From positions 41,349,008-41,413,007 of the forward strand of contig CP092879.1 of NCBI GenBank assembly GCA_030710605.1: a stretch of 64,000 nt of DNA. Reading direction: 5' to 3'. The notes beneath the pieces were generated by a model. That model had not been told where the DNA came from, did not search any database, and saw only the letters and a list, made by a program, of their open reading frames with translations. This stretch comes from Cordylochernes scorpioides. Lineage: Eukaryota > Arthropoda > Arachnida > Pseudoscorpiones > Chernetidae. The position numbers and the translations under genes are program-made. Below, piece by piece: positions 22,540 through 32,761 of the stretch (the first letter of the stretch is position 1; each line of letters begins with the position of its first letter).

Positions 22540-22930
22540 TGTATTTTGTGTGTGTGTGTGTGTGTGTGCGTGTAAAAGTGTTTGTGTGTATATGTGCCCG
22601 CGTGTGTGTTTCTAGGTGTGCGTGCGTTTATGTAGGCATTTGAGTGCGTGTATGCGTAACTATGTGTGTATGTGTTTGCGTGTGTTCGTGCGTTGATGTG
22701 TATGTGTACGTGCGTGTATGCGTTTGTGTGTATATGTGCATGTGTGTATTGTGTATGGGATTGTATGTTTTGTGTATATGTGCATGTGTGTGCTTGTATT
22801 TATGTTCTGTATGTGTTTGTGTGCATGCGTGCGTGTGTATGTATGTGAGCGTGTATGTATGTGAGCGCGTGTGTGTGTTTGTGTGCATGTGCATACTGCG
22901 TGTGTTCATATGGAACGCTTCCCGATTTTG
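22540..22930. repeat. TG/GTGTAT-rich low-complexity tract
   Basis: Pure (TG)n at 22545-22568 followed by about 360 bases of GTGTGTATGTG-like sequence. Overlapping 60-99-codon frames on both strands are repeat artefacts (alternating Val/Cys or Thr/His). Confidence 0.95.
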
Positions 22931-23640
22931 CGTGTGTTCATAGAGAGGGTATAGAATAAAACCCCCTCTCCGGGTCAGTTAAACACAGAGATACTTTTGA
23001 AATTTCATGGAGATGGCCTCTGGATCAAAATCAGATTTTTTATTAAAATCTGTAAATATTTCGACGAAGCTGGTCGTCCGTTTTCTTCCAGGAGAATATC
23101 GCTTGGAACACCCCTATTTACTGGATACCCATGCATATCACAAACAAACATAACCTATTATATCACACTCATCTATATATATATACACAATATATTGATA
23201 TGTATCATAATTTAAAAAGTGTAACAGCCCAAAATGTAGATAGAATTCAACACTCCAGTTTAGCCATCATGTAATCACAAGCCAGATAATAATGTATTAT
23301 TGAAAGAGTCGCACTCACACAAGGCAGGGCTAGATCCAATATCGTCAAAATTACCTTATTTCCTCGAAGGGAACTTTCATAAGACGTTAGTGAGTTTGAC
23401 GACCGCCGCCGGACGCCGACAAACAGACCGGAAAACAACAGATCTTTCCCACTCATTTCGTGCAGATACCCTCCTGGACCTTTCGGCGTATTCAGCCTCT
23501 GGCTTCTATTATGTGCCATCCAACCCGCTTCGTCTTTTGTGTTACCATAGACGCCTGAATCCATTTGGCCTCATGACTGATAGTACTTGGGGTACGACAT
23601 ATATACATATATAATGTTGTATATAATGGATATTATTATG
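22931..23640. other. GC-richer unit of unknown nature
   Basis: 23290-23600 is conspicuously less AT-rich (GACGACCGCCGCCGGACGCC) with open frames on both strands (23300-23614 plus, 23247-23564 minus). No domain is recognisable; a retroelement fragment is likely but not shown. Confidence 0.4.
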
Positions 23641-23870
23641 TATTAACACGTCATCTGTTATCAAAATACGAAAACTATTATAGACGCGTATGATTCTTTT
23701 TAAATATAAACAAATATTACTGCCTTTACTGCAATGGAAAAATTAATGATGAGTCAGGCCCTCCCATTAATTTTCCATTTCAGTAAGGGCAGTAGAAATT
23801 GTTTTATTTTTAAAAATAATTATACGCGTCTATAATAGTTTCGTATTTTGATATAATGGACAAGGCTAAT
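23640..23870. mobile_element. FB-A foldback, minimal hairpin copy
   Basis: Arms ATCAAAATACGAAAACTATT/AGACGCGTATGATTC and complements (CGCGTCTATAATAGTTTCG), with TTACTGCCTTTACTGCAATG and TCAGTAAGGGCAGTAGAAAT. Apex shortened to ATGATGAGTCAGGCCCTCCC. Confidence 0.82.
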
Positions 23871-24960
23871 TCGATGTTTGTTATTCTCCCCTCCGTAATA
23901 GTTACTGATCATCATTAAGGATTTTCTTATGAAGGTATAGATTATGGTATAGTTTAATATCTAGGCTTTTCAAAACCTTTTTTTAGTCAAATATCTAAAT
24001 TTAATTTAAATATTTTCAATTTATAAACAGATTACATGATATTATATATTTTTATTGATTTCAAATAACACTTTTGCTACTATGACTAATATTATTATAT
24101 CAATTAACGTTTTTGATAAATTAATCTTAGTTGGTCAAATATTCCCTTGAGAAGAATTCAGGAAAAGCCCCGGGTTATATACTGGTCAAGTATCGATATA
24201 TAAATAAAATGCTAAAAGGATGTTTATCACTTTACCATGAAAACTGATTTCCACTAATAGATAGCTGTAGACAATTGGCAATTCAAGCAATTAGATTGAT
24301 TCTTCTGATCAATTGTTACAGAAAGAAAAAAATAAAGGAGTAAATAGACGTTAGGTAAATGGTAGGGAAATATATAGAGTTGTATATGTGCAAATTTCTT
24401 CAGCAAGGAGGCTTCCCTACCTTGAGAAAGTTCTCCTCCAGGAAAGGTATTTTTGAACACTCCTCAGTTCCATGCCGAGGAAGTACTTATAGATAGCTGT
24501 AAATATAATGTGTAACATAAAGAACATAAATATAATATCATTTTATTTGCAATCGAACGTTGTAGCCCACTGTACATATTACATCCCAAACACGATGCGA
24601 CGCCAGCCATCTCTGTCTTGAGCTCGATGTACCATCTCGGCGACCGTTAAGCCGGTGAGTTTCTTTATAGAACATATAGGCTAATTAAAACCAATACGGA
24701 TCATCTAAACGGACAATTTTGCATATTTTCGAGTCGGTATATGATAAAGAAAAAGGAATATTGATGATTACTTTAATAATTAATAGAATTACTACTAATA
24801 AACCTGATAAATACTCATGCTTAAACAATATCGCTACATACTACATCACTCGTAGCATTGTTCGGTCGAAGCTAGGCTGTTCGTTTAGGAAGTTTATATT
24901 ATTTTAATAGAGATAGAGTACATTTATTCTCAATGTAAACCTTTTCATTTAGGAAGAAAA
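23871..24960. other. No feature identified
   Basis: AT-rich. Short open frames (24254-24460 minus, 24719-24907 plus) carry no recognisable motif. Confidence 0.4.
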
Positions 24961-24964
24961 ATAC

Positions 24965-25150
24965 CTCTACTTATCGTGCAACTGAAATTTGCTGATGGCT
25001 TGCGCCATCAATCGGAATATATATCAACTATTTGTTGATTTTAAATTATTTCAGAATTGGCTGTATACCCATTCTTGGTTAATCAAAAAAGATAAGGAGA
25101 TTCCTTTTTTCTAAATATAGGTACCTTATCTCAGTACAATATCACATCGC
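24965..25150. repeat. FB-C partial copy
   Basis: GATGGCTTGCGCCATCAATC, GGAATATATATCAACTATTT and TTTCAGAATTGGCTGTATAC; a rearranged right side reads AAAAAGATAAGGAGATTCC. Confidence 0.65.
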
Positions 25151-25660
25151 TACTATTTTTCACTTTTATTTGAGGCTTTATTATACTAGTTGTTAAGGAG
25201 TTTATAAAATATTTTGAAGCTCTCTCCCAAATTCCAAGCGTTAACTATATCAAGCTAGATAAAACGAACTCCCCAACATAAATATTTAGTGCGGCAATTA
25301 TTGAAAGGAAGTTGGGGCCAGTTGGAAAACCAATGATAAAACTTTATTTGGTTAACTTCTCCCAAATAATTTAGAAGTCAGCTGGAGACTCGTAAAGTTT
25401 ACGGCGTTTTAAACTTCGTCGGGATAAGTCCTTTTGAGTGCCCGGAGCTCTTGGTCGCCTCACTGAATAGTCGAACAGAGAGGGAATCGATGTTTCAACC
25501 TTCAACATTGGAAATGTTCGACATAGTTAGGAAACAACATAACTGGGGGAAAATCTTTAAAAACATCCATTTCTCTCTCTCTTTATATATATTTAATAAT
25601 TTTATAATATATTTATAGTTAAAGGCATATTATTACCCAAATATAAAGGCATATATTGGA
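25151..25660. other. No feature identified
   Basis: Unremarkable; no element matched. Confidence 0.4.
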
Positions 25661-25664
25661 TAAA

Positions 25665-25740
25665 CACAATAATATATTCGTTAATATTCTATTTGACTGA
25701 AAGCCAATCTTTTTTAATTACATATTTATTCACGTAGTTT
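25665..25740. repeat. J-family fragment
   Basis: AAAGGCATATATTGGATAAA and TTGACTGAAAGCCAATC are a decayed J unit. Confidence 0.5.
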
Positions 25741-25782
25741 ATAAATTTTTACGTAAAATTATTGTAAATAAATATGTATGTT

Positions 25783-26135
25783 ATATTAAAATATTATTCT
25801 ATTTAAAATTATATTTCATAGATCTAAATACTCTGTTAAATCGACCGCCAGAGGTCACGCTTACCCTATAAAAACTCGTTGTTGTTCTTTCCCGATGGCC
25901 GGCTCAAAACTTTTGTACATTATGTAAATAATATTTTGTTTTTCTTGTTCTACTCGCCTTTAGCCAGGCAGCACTTTTTATCAAATTATGTTTATATATT
26001 TTTTAATCAACTAAATTAAAGCAATTACTGATCGAGACCATTTTTAATCATACTTTCAGGATTTTAACCACGACTGCATTACCATACCATAATTCTCAAG
26101 ATGAATCAAAATCAATCAGAATTCAATCAGAATAA
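25783..26135 (+). repeat. PR promoter-bearing repeat copy
   Basis: TATGTTATATTAAAATATTA, TCGACCGCCAGAGGTCACGC, CCCTATAAAAACTCGTTG, GATGGCCGGCTCAAAAC, CTCGCCTTTAGCCAGGCAGC, AATTAAAGCAATT, AACCACGACTGCATTACCAT. Probably the least degraded copy here, with the reverse copy at 26600 about 470 bases downstream. Confidence 0.75.
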
Positions 26136-26179
26136 AATATAAAGGTATACCTGTACGAGTATGGCAGCGCAAGTGTCTC

Positions 26180-26280
26180 TTTATGCAAGCAAGCTCAGCA
26201 CCACATAACGTCATTAGGTTACAGTTTTTTGAAATTATTTTCGCTTAAATTCAATAGGAAAGAATATATTGTGTATGAAA
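26180..26280. repeat. J-family tail fragment
   Basis: AGCACCACATAACGTCATTA and TTCGCTTAAATTCAATAGG align with 5790-5860. Confidence 0.5.
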
Positions 26281-26599
26281 AAAAGTAATATTATTATATA
26301 TTTTTGTCTTTATACAAATAGGTTTTACATATATAGCAAAACATGAAACATTTTTTATTATTTTATATTTGAAAATCATCATTTAGTTGCCTAGCCTGCT
26401 TGTTCGATATTCCCTAGCTGTAGATAGTTTGGTTGGATTGTTGAAAATTGTCGACTAGTCGTGCTGACGTCATCAATAAATACGCTTACATATTAAGATA
26501 TACAAAGACCTGATTTCTACGCTACAATATTATAATAATAAATATTGAGATGAAAGAGAAATTATTAATTGATGCTTATTGTTTGAAGATATATGAATA

Positions 26600-26970
26600 T
26601 TTGATGGTATTGGGGTATGCAATATATGAGTATATTATGATATTGGTATGCAGTCGTGGAATTCTATTTAAAATATACTAAAAAAACGTTGAATAGCAAT
26701 TTTCTTTGATTGTAATGATCGACATAATTAAGAGAAAGAAATATAAAAGCCATAATTTGATAAAATACCACCTGAATTAAGGCGAATAGAATAAAGAAAA
26801 CAAAAGACGTATTTGCATATCTACAGAAAGATTTGAGCCGGCCAACGGGAAACAACAACAATAGGTTTATATAGGGAAAGCCGTGACACCTAGCGGTCAA
26901 CTTTACAGAGTAGTGTTTGTTCTAAAAGGTATAATTTTAAAATAAAATAATGCTTATATAACATATATAT
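26600..26970 (-). repeat. PR promoter-bearing repeat, reverse copy
   Basis: GGTATGCAGTCGTGG, ACCTGAATTAAGGCGAATAG, TTTGAGCCGGCCAACGG, TTTATATAGGGAAAGC, GACACCTAGCGGTC. The open frame at 26664-26900 inside it is not a gene. Confidence 0.7.
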
Positions 26971-27855
26971 GTCATAATTTATAAACATTATCTTAGGTAT
27001 CACTTAGCCCTAACTTGAAAAACATCCCATCTCAATCACTTTTTCTATTTGTAAATAATTTAAATGTTTATCATCCTTATAAAACCCTTTCCCTACCTCC
27101 AATGTATATAAATCATCTAACCCTTTCAATCTGTAACAAATGAATATAAAAAATAATAAAATAATATTATGCGTTTCGACAAAGACTGGAAATAAGTCAG
27201 TTAAATAAACAGGGAGATAAAAAACAAAGTGCACGGCTAAAATTGAATGTTTTTCATTTGGTTCTCCAAATCAGGTGACCCTCAAGTCCAGGCCAGATGT
27301 TACAGGGGCAGCTCGGTCAGCAGTCAGGTTTTGACAGCAAACAGGGACAGTTGGAGTTTGACAGCAGCGTTTTCACGGTCAGCAGACAATTAACAGATAA
27401 GCCTTGGACATGAGCAGGATCCACAGTCCAGTCCCGACTTCACGCTGGTGAATCCCCCATCAATTCAAGACTTTTCACCAACTTCCCGCCAAGCCTTGTT
27501 CATACCTCAAATCACCGATGGTTTAACAACCAACTTATTTTCATCCTTTTTGTTTGGAAGCTTCTTGTTTCCGAAATCCATCGTGTGTTCGTGTCTTCTT
27601 TAACAAAGGAGAATCCGCTTGGTCATCGACTACAAAAACCGAGTGGTATGTCCCGATTGACTGTCTAGCTGGGAGTCGAGATCACAACAGCTTGCGTTAT
27701 ATATATCACATGATATTCATATACCAAAAGCGACCCTCTCACTTGCATGAGGGGTACCATCTTTGGTATATATATATATATATATATATAAAAATCTTAT
27801 ATTTTATAAAATAATATTTAAAAAGTCTCAATGTAAATCATCAGATGTCCCCTAT
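26971..27855. other. Unassigned; partly GC-richer
   Basis: 27270-27710 is less AT-rich, with repeated short motifs such as GGTCAGCAG and TTTGACAGCA. Two open frames (27010-27234 minus, 27554-27814 plus) have no recognisable domains. A (TA)n tract lies at 27766-27790. Confidence 0.4.
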
Positions 27856-27859
27856 GTGT

Positions 27860-28290
27860 TGTGTATGAATGTCAGTCCCGACTTGATAGGTCACTAATGT
27901 CTAGACAAGATCAGAATGTCAGTCCCGACGTTAAAGATCACCAATGTCCAGGCAATATCAGAATGTCGGTCCCAACCTGTTGAGTCGCAAAGGTCTAGAC
28001 AAGACCAGAATGTCAGTCCTGACATGTTAGATCTCAAAGGTCTAAACAAGACCAGAATATCAGTCCATACTTGTTAGATCTCAAAGGTCTAGACAATACC
28101 AGAATATCAGTCCATACTTGTTAGATTTCAAAGGTCTAGACAATACCAGAATATCAGTCCATACTTGTTAGATTTCAAAGGTCTAGACAATACCAGAATA
28201 TCAATCCCTACTTGTTAGATCTCAAAGGTCTAGACAAGAGCAGTCAAGGTCTAGAACGTCTAGACCAGTCCAGACGTGATAGGTCACCAG
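27860..28290. repeat. 47-bp minisatellite
   Basis: AATGTCAGTCCCGACTTG-type starts occur at 27867, 27915, 27962, 28009 and 28056 and continue with about 47-base spacing, each unit also holding AGGTCTAGACAAGACCAGA. Roughly nine copies. Confidence 0.92.
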
Positions 28291-28695
28291 AGCTCCAGTA
28301 ATTAGACGTAAGAAAGCAGCGGCACGTCTGCTAATCACTTGGTATTTGCACGAGCTCGGACGCCACCAACCATCAATTTTATTTTTTATTTATTTTGGAA
28401 GATGATTTTTGGAAGATTGGTTCATGGTGTTTAAATGATGATTATGAAGTGCCTCCAACAATCAAGTTCGTAATAAATATTGCTTCATAAAATCCTATTC
28501 CCAAAGTTAATGACCGCTCCTTAGAGTCCTTTTTATTTCCAAGTAGCTATGTTTTATCCTAATGAGAAGGAATGGATTGAAATATCCTATACGATAGCGG
28601 TAGTCGTTAGTGATTTTTGCACGTCATTCCTGTAGGCTTGCTCATAACAAACTAAATTTTGTTCACGTAATTCAAAATTTCTATACTTAATACCG
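28291..28695. other. No feature identified
   Basis: Single-copy-looking AT-rich DNA. Confidence 0.4.
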
Positions 28696-28930
28696 AATAT
28701 TAGTAAATTAAATTTAATTGCCATTATCGTTAAAATTTTACACAAATAAATTTACTGGCAATGCGTTTCTTTTAAATATCATCAAATATTATCTCTACAG
28801 TCCTTACTGCAATGATGTGAGTTATTGAATGAGAGGGCTTGGCTCATCAGTAGTGAAACCTCTCAGCGGTTTCGCCGAATTAATCTCTAGACCGCTCTAC
28901 TATTGTATTGGATTGGTTTTGTTATATACC
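28696..28930. mobile_element. FB-A foldback, left-half duplicate
   Basis: Repeats the left half of the adjacent element at 29068: TTAATTGCCATTATCGTT, ACTGGCAATGCGTTTC, ATCTCTACAG, GAGAGGGCTTGGCTCAT, CAGCGGTTTCGCCGAATTAA, ending at TTGTATTGGATTGG, which lies near the apex of the complete copy. Confidence 0.8.
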
Positions 28931-29067
28931 CTGCATTTCTATGGAAGACAGCTTAGGGGTGTTTAGTGAACTATTGACATAAGCTTATAGGTCTGTAGAG
29001 GTACATACATATGATTTCAAGGTATTGCATCGAGCAAAGCTCTTCCGCAAAAGATGTTTTCATAATC

Positions 29068-29462
29068 AATATATATTAGTAAATTAAATTTAATTGCCAT
29101 CGATCGTTAAAACTTTACACAAATAAATTTACTGGCAATGCGTTTCTTTTAAATATCATCAAATATTATCTCTACAGACCTTACTGCAATGATATGAGTT
29201 ATTGAATGAGAGGGCTTGGCTCATCAGTAGTGAACCCTCTCGGCGGTTTTGCCAAATATATCTCTAGACTGCTCTAGACCAATCCAATACAATAGTAGAG
29301 CGGTCTAGATATTAATTTGGCGAAACCGCTGAGAGGGTTCACTACTGATGAGCCAAGCCCTCTCATTCAATAACTCATGTCATTGCAGTAAGGTCTGTAG
29401 AGATAATATTTGATGATAATTAAAAGAAACGCATTGCCAGTAAATTTATTTATGTAAAATAC
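29068..29462. mobile_element. FB-A foldback, most complete copy
   Basis: A ~390-bp hairpin. Left arm ACACAAATAAATTTACTGGC, GCGTTTCTTTTAAATATCAT, GAGAGGGCTTGGCTCATCAG, CTCTCGGCGGTTTTGCC; apex near 29280 (CTAGACCAATCCAATACAAT); right arm complementary, ending GCATTGCCAGTAAATTTATT. No coding capacity. FB-A copies in this window share the GGGAGGGCCTGGCTCAT / GCGGTTTCGCC block, the best conserved part of the family. Confidence 0.88.
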
Positions 29463-29492
29463 CGAATATGTTTATTGAATTCAACTCAATTA

Positions 29493-31008
29493 TACACTGG
29501 TCCGCAAAATTAAAGGAACAACACATGTTTAAGAAAAAGAAAAGTTATATTAAGGGATATATATCAAGTTTTGGTATATTCAGAAGCTTCCATGAATTAA
29601 GAGAGTATGTAAAACAGAAAAACAAACAAAGTTGTTCCCAATATGCAAAATACCACCGTCTACGTTGACTCCGCCTCCAGCACGTGCCTGAGTCTTTCTC
29701 AAAGCGTCCTAATTTTACGCTCCACTAGATTCTTATTGAACCTTTTTGTTTTTTAAATTTTTCATGGCTTATAGGCAACATTTATCACAAGAAAAAAATG
29801 GCAAGCTATTGGAAGGATGGAAGCAGGCCAATCAGAGGCAGAAGTAGCAAGATGGCTTGGAGTGACAAGAAACGTTGTCTCAAGGCTTTGGAAAAATTTT
29901 CAAACGACAGCTAATGTTGCCAGAACACCCGGACAAGGACGGCCAGGGGTCACAACGTTAAATCAAGACCGTTATTTGAGTCTCCTTGTGCGTCGCAATA
30001 GAAGAATGACCGCATCGCAACTACGAAGTGACCTCAATGCAGCTACAGGAGTCTTAGTATCAACTGATACAATACGCAGAAGGCTTCACAAGAAGGGTAT
30101 CTATGCTCGACGACCCATAATTTGTGTGCCATTGACACCACCTCAAAAGAGAGCGAGGAAACTTTGGTGCAGACAACATGTCGCCTGGAATCCAGATGAA
30201 TAGAGGCGTGTAATGTTCACTTATGAGTCCAGATTCTCTCTAAACAGCGATTCTCGTTGTGTCTTTGTCTGGAGAGAGGTAGGAACCAGAAATAATCCCC
30301 AGAATATGGTTGAAAGGGATCCCTACAGAAGCCAAGGTTTTATGGTCTGGGCTGGAATCTTCTTGGGCGGTCGCACAGCACTCCATATTTTTCGGCAAGG
30401 AACCCTGACTGGACAGAGGTATCGGGACGAGATCTTGGCAGCATATGTGATGCCTCAAGCATTGGAAATGGGAGAAAACTTTCTTCTAATGGATGATAAT
30501 ACCCGTCCACATAGGGCTGGTGTGGTCGACACTTTTCTCCATAACCATGCAATTGCTCGGATGAATTGGCCAGCTCGATCCCCAGACCTAAATCCCATTG
30601 AGCATGTATGGGACAACCTAGGACGGCGTACTCATCCCTCCAACCCCCTCCTAGAAACACTCATGAGCTAGAAACAGCCTTAACACAATAGTGGGCGTTG
30701 ATTCCACAGGAGCTGATAAACTCCCTAATTCTTAGTATGGGTCACCGATGTAGAGCCTGTCTATCAGTTAAAGGCGATCACACCCCATATTAACAACAAT
30801 ATCCAAGATATTTATGCATTGACTGCAAGAAGATCATTGCTTGACCGGCTAATTTGCATAAAATACGTGTTAGAATTCTTTGATTTCGGGTATTCTAATC
30901 AATAATGGAATAATAAATTTGGGTATAAAATTTCATTGATAAATGTTCAATAAAATTTGAGATAAATGAAAAAAATATGTTGTTCCTTTAATTTTGCGGA
31001 CAAGTGTA
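29493..31008 (+). mobile_element. Tc1-like DNA transposon (1516 bp, inactive)
   Basis: Terminal inverted repeats of about 30 bp with one mismatch near the end: TACACTGGTCCGCAAAATTA at the left, and the reverse complement of TACACTTGTCCGCAAAATTA at the right. The element is flanked by TA duplications (29491-29492, 31009-31010), the Tc1/mariner signature. The interior holds a disabled transposase in the plus orientation. Near-identical ends suggest moderate age despite the broken gene. Confidence 0.95.
29764..30793 (+). pseudogene. Tc1-family transposase pseudogene
   Basis: Would bind the terminal repeats and cut and paste the element. The probable original start is ATG 29764 (MAYRQHLSQ); a frame shift in an A-run near 29792-29799 moves the reading to the frame open from 29817. 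There follow a first helix-turn-helix (SEAEVARWLGVTRNVVSRLW), a GRPG linker and a second one (ASQLRSDLNAATG). An in-frame TAG stops it at 30201-30203; the frame resumes and gives MDDNTRPH and SPDLNPIEHVWD, the second and third catalytic acidic residues. The first catalytic Asp is Tyr here (FTYESRF instead of the usual DESRF). Another frame change near 30660 and a TAG at 30689-30691 precede a recognisable C-terminus (MGHRCRACLSVKGDHTPY, stop 30791). At least four defects and a lost catalytic residue mean this copy makes no active enzyme. Confidence 0.93.
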
Positions 31009-31039
31009 TATGTTACTTTCACTTATCCCTAGTACATTT

Positions 31040-31325
31040 GTAATAAGCCATGTTAATCATGGTAGGTATTTAAAGGCTGCCTTTTCCTGTAAATGCACTA
31101 TAAGCCTTCAAATATAGAAAATGGTTCGAATTTTACACTAACAAATGTACTAAAACCTGTTTGATTACTTGTACTTACTGATAGGATTGGACCTTTGAAA
31201 TGAAATTGGGAACCATTGAAGCATTTATTTTTTAGAAAAAAAAGTATTCAAGGCAGGATTCGATCCATGATCGTGGCAGTTGAAATTCGACGGTGTTTAT
31301 ACCATTCCACAACCAACTCCTATTT
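31040..31325 (-). mobile_element. SINE-A, reverse, diverged full-length copy
   Basis: Minus strand: tRNA-like head with ATCATGGATCGAATCCTGCC (B-box region, about 31250-31320), then the SINE-A body (TTGCAC... equivalents, AGTACAAGTAATCAAACAGG) and the end CTAGGGATAAG at 31022-31033. More mutated than the copies at 38998 and 54760. Confidence 0.65.
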
Positions 31326-32340
31326 ATAAGATGTTGTTCAGAAACTATAACACCAATAACTTTCATGTAATGTGTCAACTCGTAAGATGGAGAGGACGTA
31401 TTTTGGAGGCCTTGACCTGTTTTACGCAAGAAAGGAATGGGTAAATGAATCAATTAATTAATTAAGAGAAAGAAAATAATCGTACGTCTTCCAATAAATA
31501 GACACCAATTAATGTGTCTTTCGACCATAAAAGAAAGGAAACTGATTCATACCTTGTTGTATTACGACAACTTTAATATATTAAGTAATATCAGACCTCT
31601 GTAAAACATTCTTTAAACTTCCCTCAAATGTATGCAATTACTTAGAGAATTAAACCAATGGGACTTAAGGAAATTCGATTAATAGGTAATTTCGGCTACT
31701 CTTGATTTATTTCTGTTTAATTATCAGAGTTAAAAAGCGCATTTTAGGTAATATATGTTGTAATAGATCTGGTTTAAAAGGTTTCTTACCTTATTTGAAT
31801 CGTTATAGAAAGAGTTTTAAAAATTTAATTGACTATTTCTCTATAAGAAAAAAAAGATATTTAAATAACGAATATTTCTTTTTTTTATATAAAAATCAAA
31901 CTTCTAGTCATTACAGCGATGAAAAGATATATTAGGAGGGCTTTGTTCATCAGTGGTGAGCCCTCATGACCTCAAATTAAGAATAAATCTAAACATTCAG
32001 GCTCCTATAGTTGAAAAAATGATATTTATATAACGAAATATCGTTTCGCGATGTGCTTCACTTTAACCAAGAACCAACTCTTGAGCAAGTATCTTTTATT
32101 GCTAAGATAAATTACAATAGAAAACATGGCGTCTAAGATAACAAGACTACTTACCTTCTAACTCTGGACTGGTCTACTCAATTTAATCCATATGTCCATT
32201 TATAGCACCAATAAGTTCAATTAAAACTATGCAAATGGCTACAACTAAGAACAAATATGCAAATACACAACAGATTCAATGATTAATTCATTTATGTATG
32301 GCAATATTAAAAATAAAGAAGGTTTATTCTGACCAGGAGC
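31326..32340. other. Mostly unassigned; FB-A scrap at 31910-31965
   Basis: AT-rich. The scrap reads AGGAGGGCTTTGTTCATCAG then TGGTGAGCCCTC. A 77-codon open frame at 31702-31935 is not recognisable. Confidence 0.4.
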
Positions 32341-32344
32341 ACAT

Positions 32345-32480
32345 GTGCTTTTTAGATGGCAAAGCGCCATCTAGTGGAACAGAAATCAACTAATCATTGA
32401 TTTAACCTATTCCCTGATATTTGGCTAACCATATTTCTTGATCAATCAAGAAAAGCCAAGTATGTCTATATATATTGTTA
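32345..32480. repeat. FB-C-related fragment
   Basis: TTTAGATGGCAAAGCGCCAT, GGAACAGAAATCAACTAATC and TTCTTGATCAATCAAGAAAA (an inverted apex like that of the 16812 element). Confidence 0.55.
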
Positions 32481-32491
32481 GTCAATATATA

Positions 32492-32707
32492 TGTTGTGAT
32501 ATGTAAATAACCTTTGTTAAGTGTTATAATTGTTACCTATTGTTGGCTATGCAAAATTATTCCATTTGTCAATTGTTTTAAACTTATGTAAATTATTTCC
32601 TTTTTATCTCTATCTTGTATATAAGAAGATGGCTAGATTGAATAAACATTCAGTTCAGCTTGTAAGTCGTAGCGAGTTTGTTCAGACAACTCTTATACAT
32701 TACAACA
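32492..32707 (+). repeat. 5' LTR of the gypsy element
   Basis: Begins TGTTGTGATATG and ends TTACAACA (short inverted TGTTGT/ACAACA termini). A TATA-like TTGTATATAAGAAG and an AATAAA signal (in TTGAATAAACATTC) lie in the second half. A short frame shared with the 3' LTR (from 32530 and 36302) is not coding. Confidence 0.95.
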
Positions 32708-32720
32708 TGGCGCAGCCGAC
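32708..32720 (+). promoter_or_regulatory. Primer-binding site, probably tRNA-Ser
   Basis: TGGCGCAGCCGAC directly follows the 5' LTR. It would pair with a tRNA 3' end of the form ...GGCTGCGCCA; animal tRNA-Ser ends similarly. The identity of the primer is inferred. Confidence 0.75.
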
Positions 32721-32761
32721 AAAAGTATCGAATTAAAACAGATTAATTCAACATTGAGTAG

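Noticed and set aside
22628..22943. Open frames of 60-99 codons in the TG-rich tract
   Set aside because: Alternating Val/Cys or Thr/His peptides are the direct product of (TG)n-type sequence.
23247..23614. Two opposite 104-105-codon frames
   Set aside because: Overlapping in antisense without any recognisable domain; GC-richer composition alone explains lack of stops.
26664..26900. 78-codon hydrophobic minus-strand frame as a membrane protein
   Set aside because: Lies wholly in a PR repeat; hydrophobicity follows the T-rich sequence, and other PR copies do not preserve it.
27860..28290. CRISPR-like regular repeats
   Set aside because: Units are contiguous 47-bp minisatellite repeats without variable spacers, in a eukaryotic genome.
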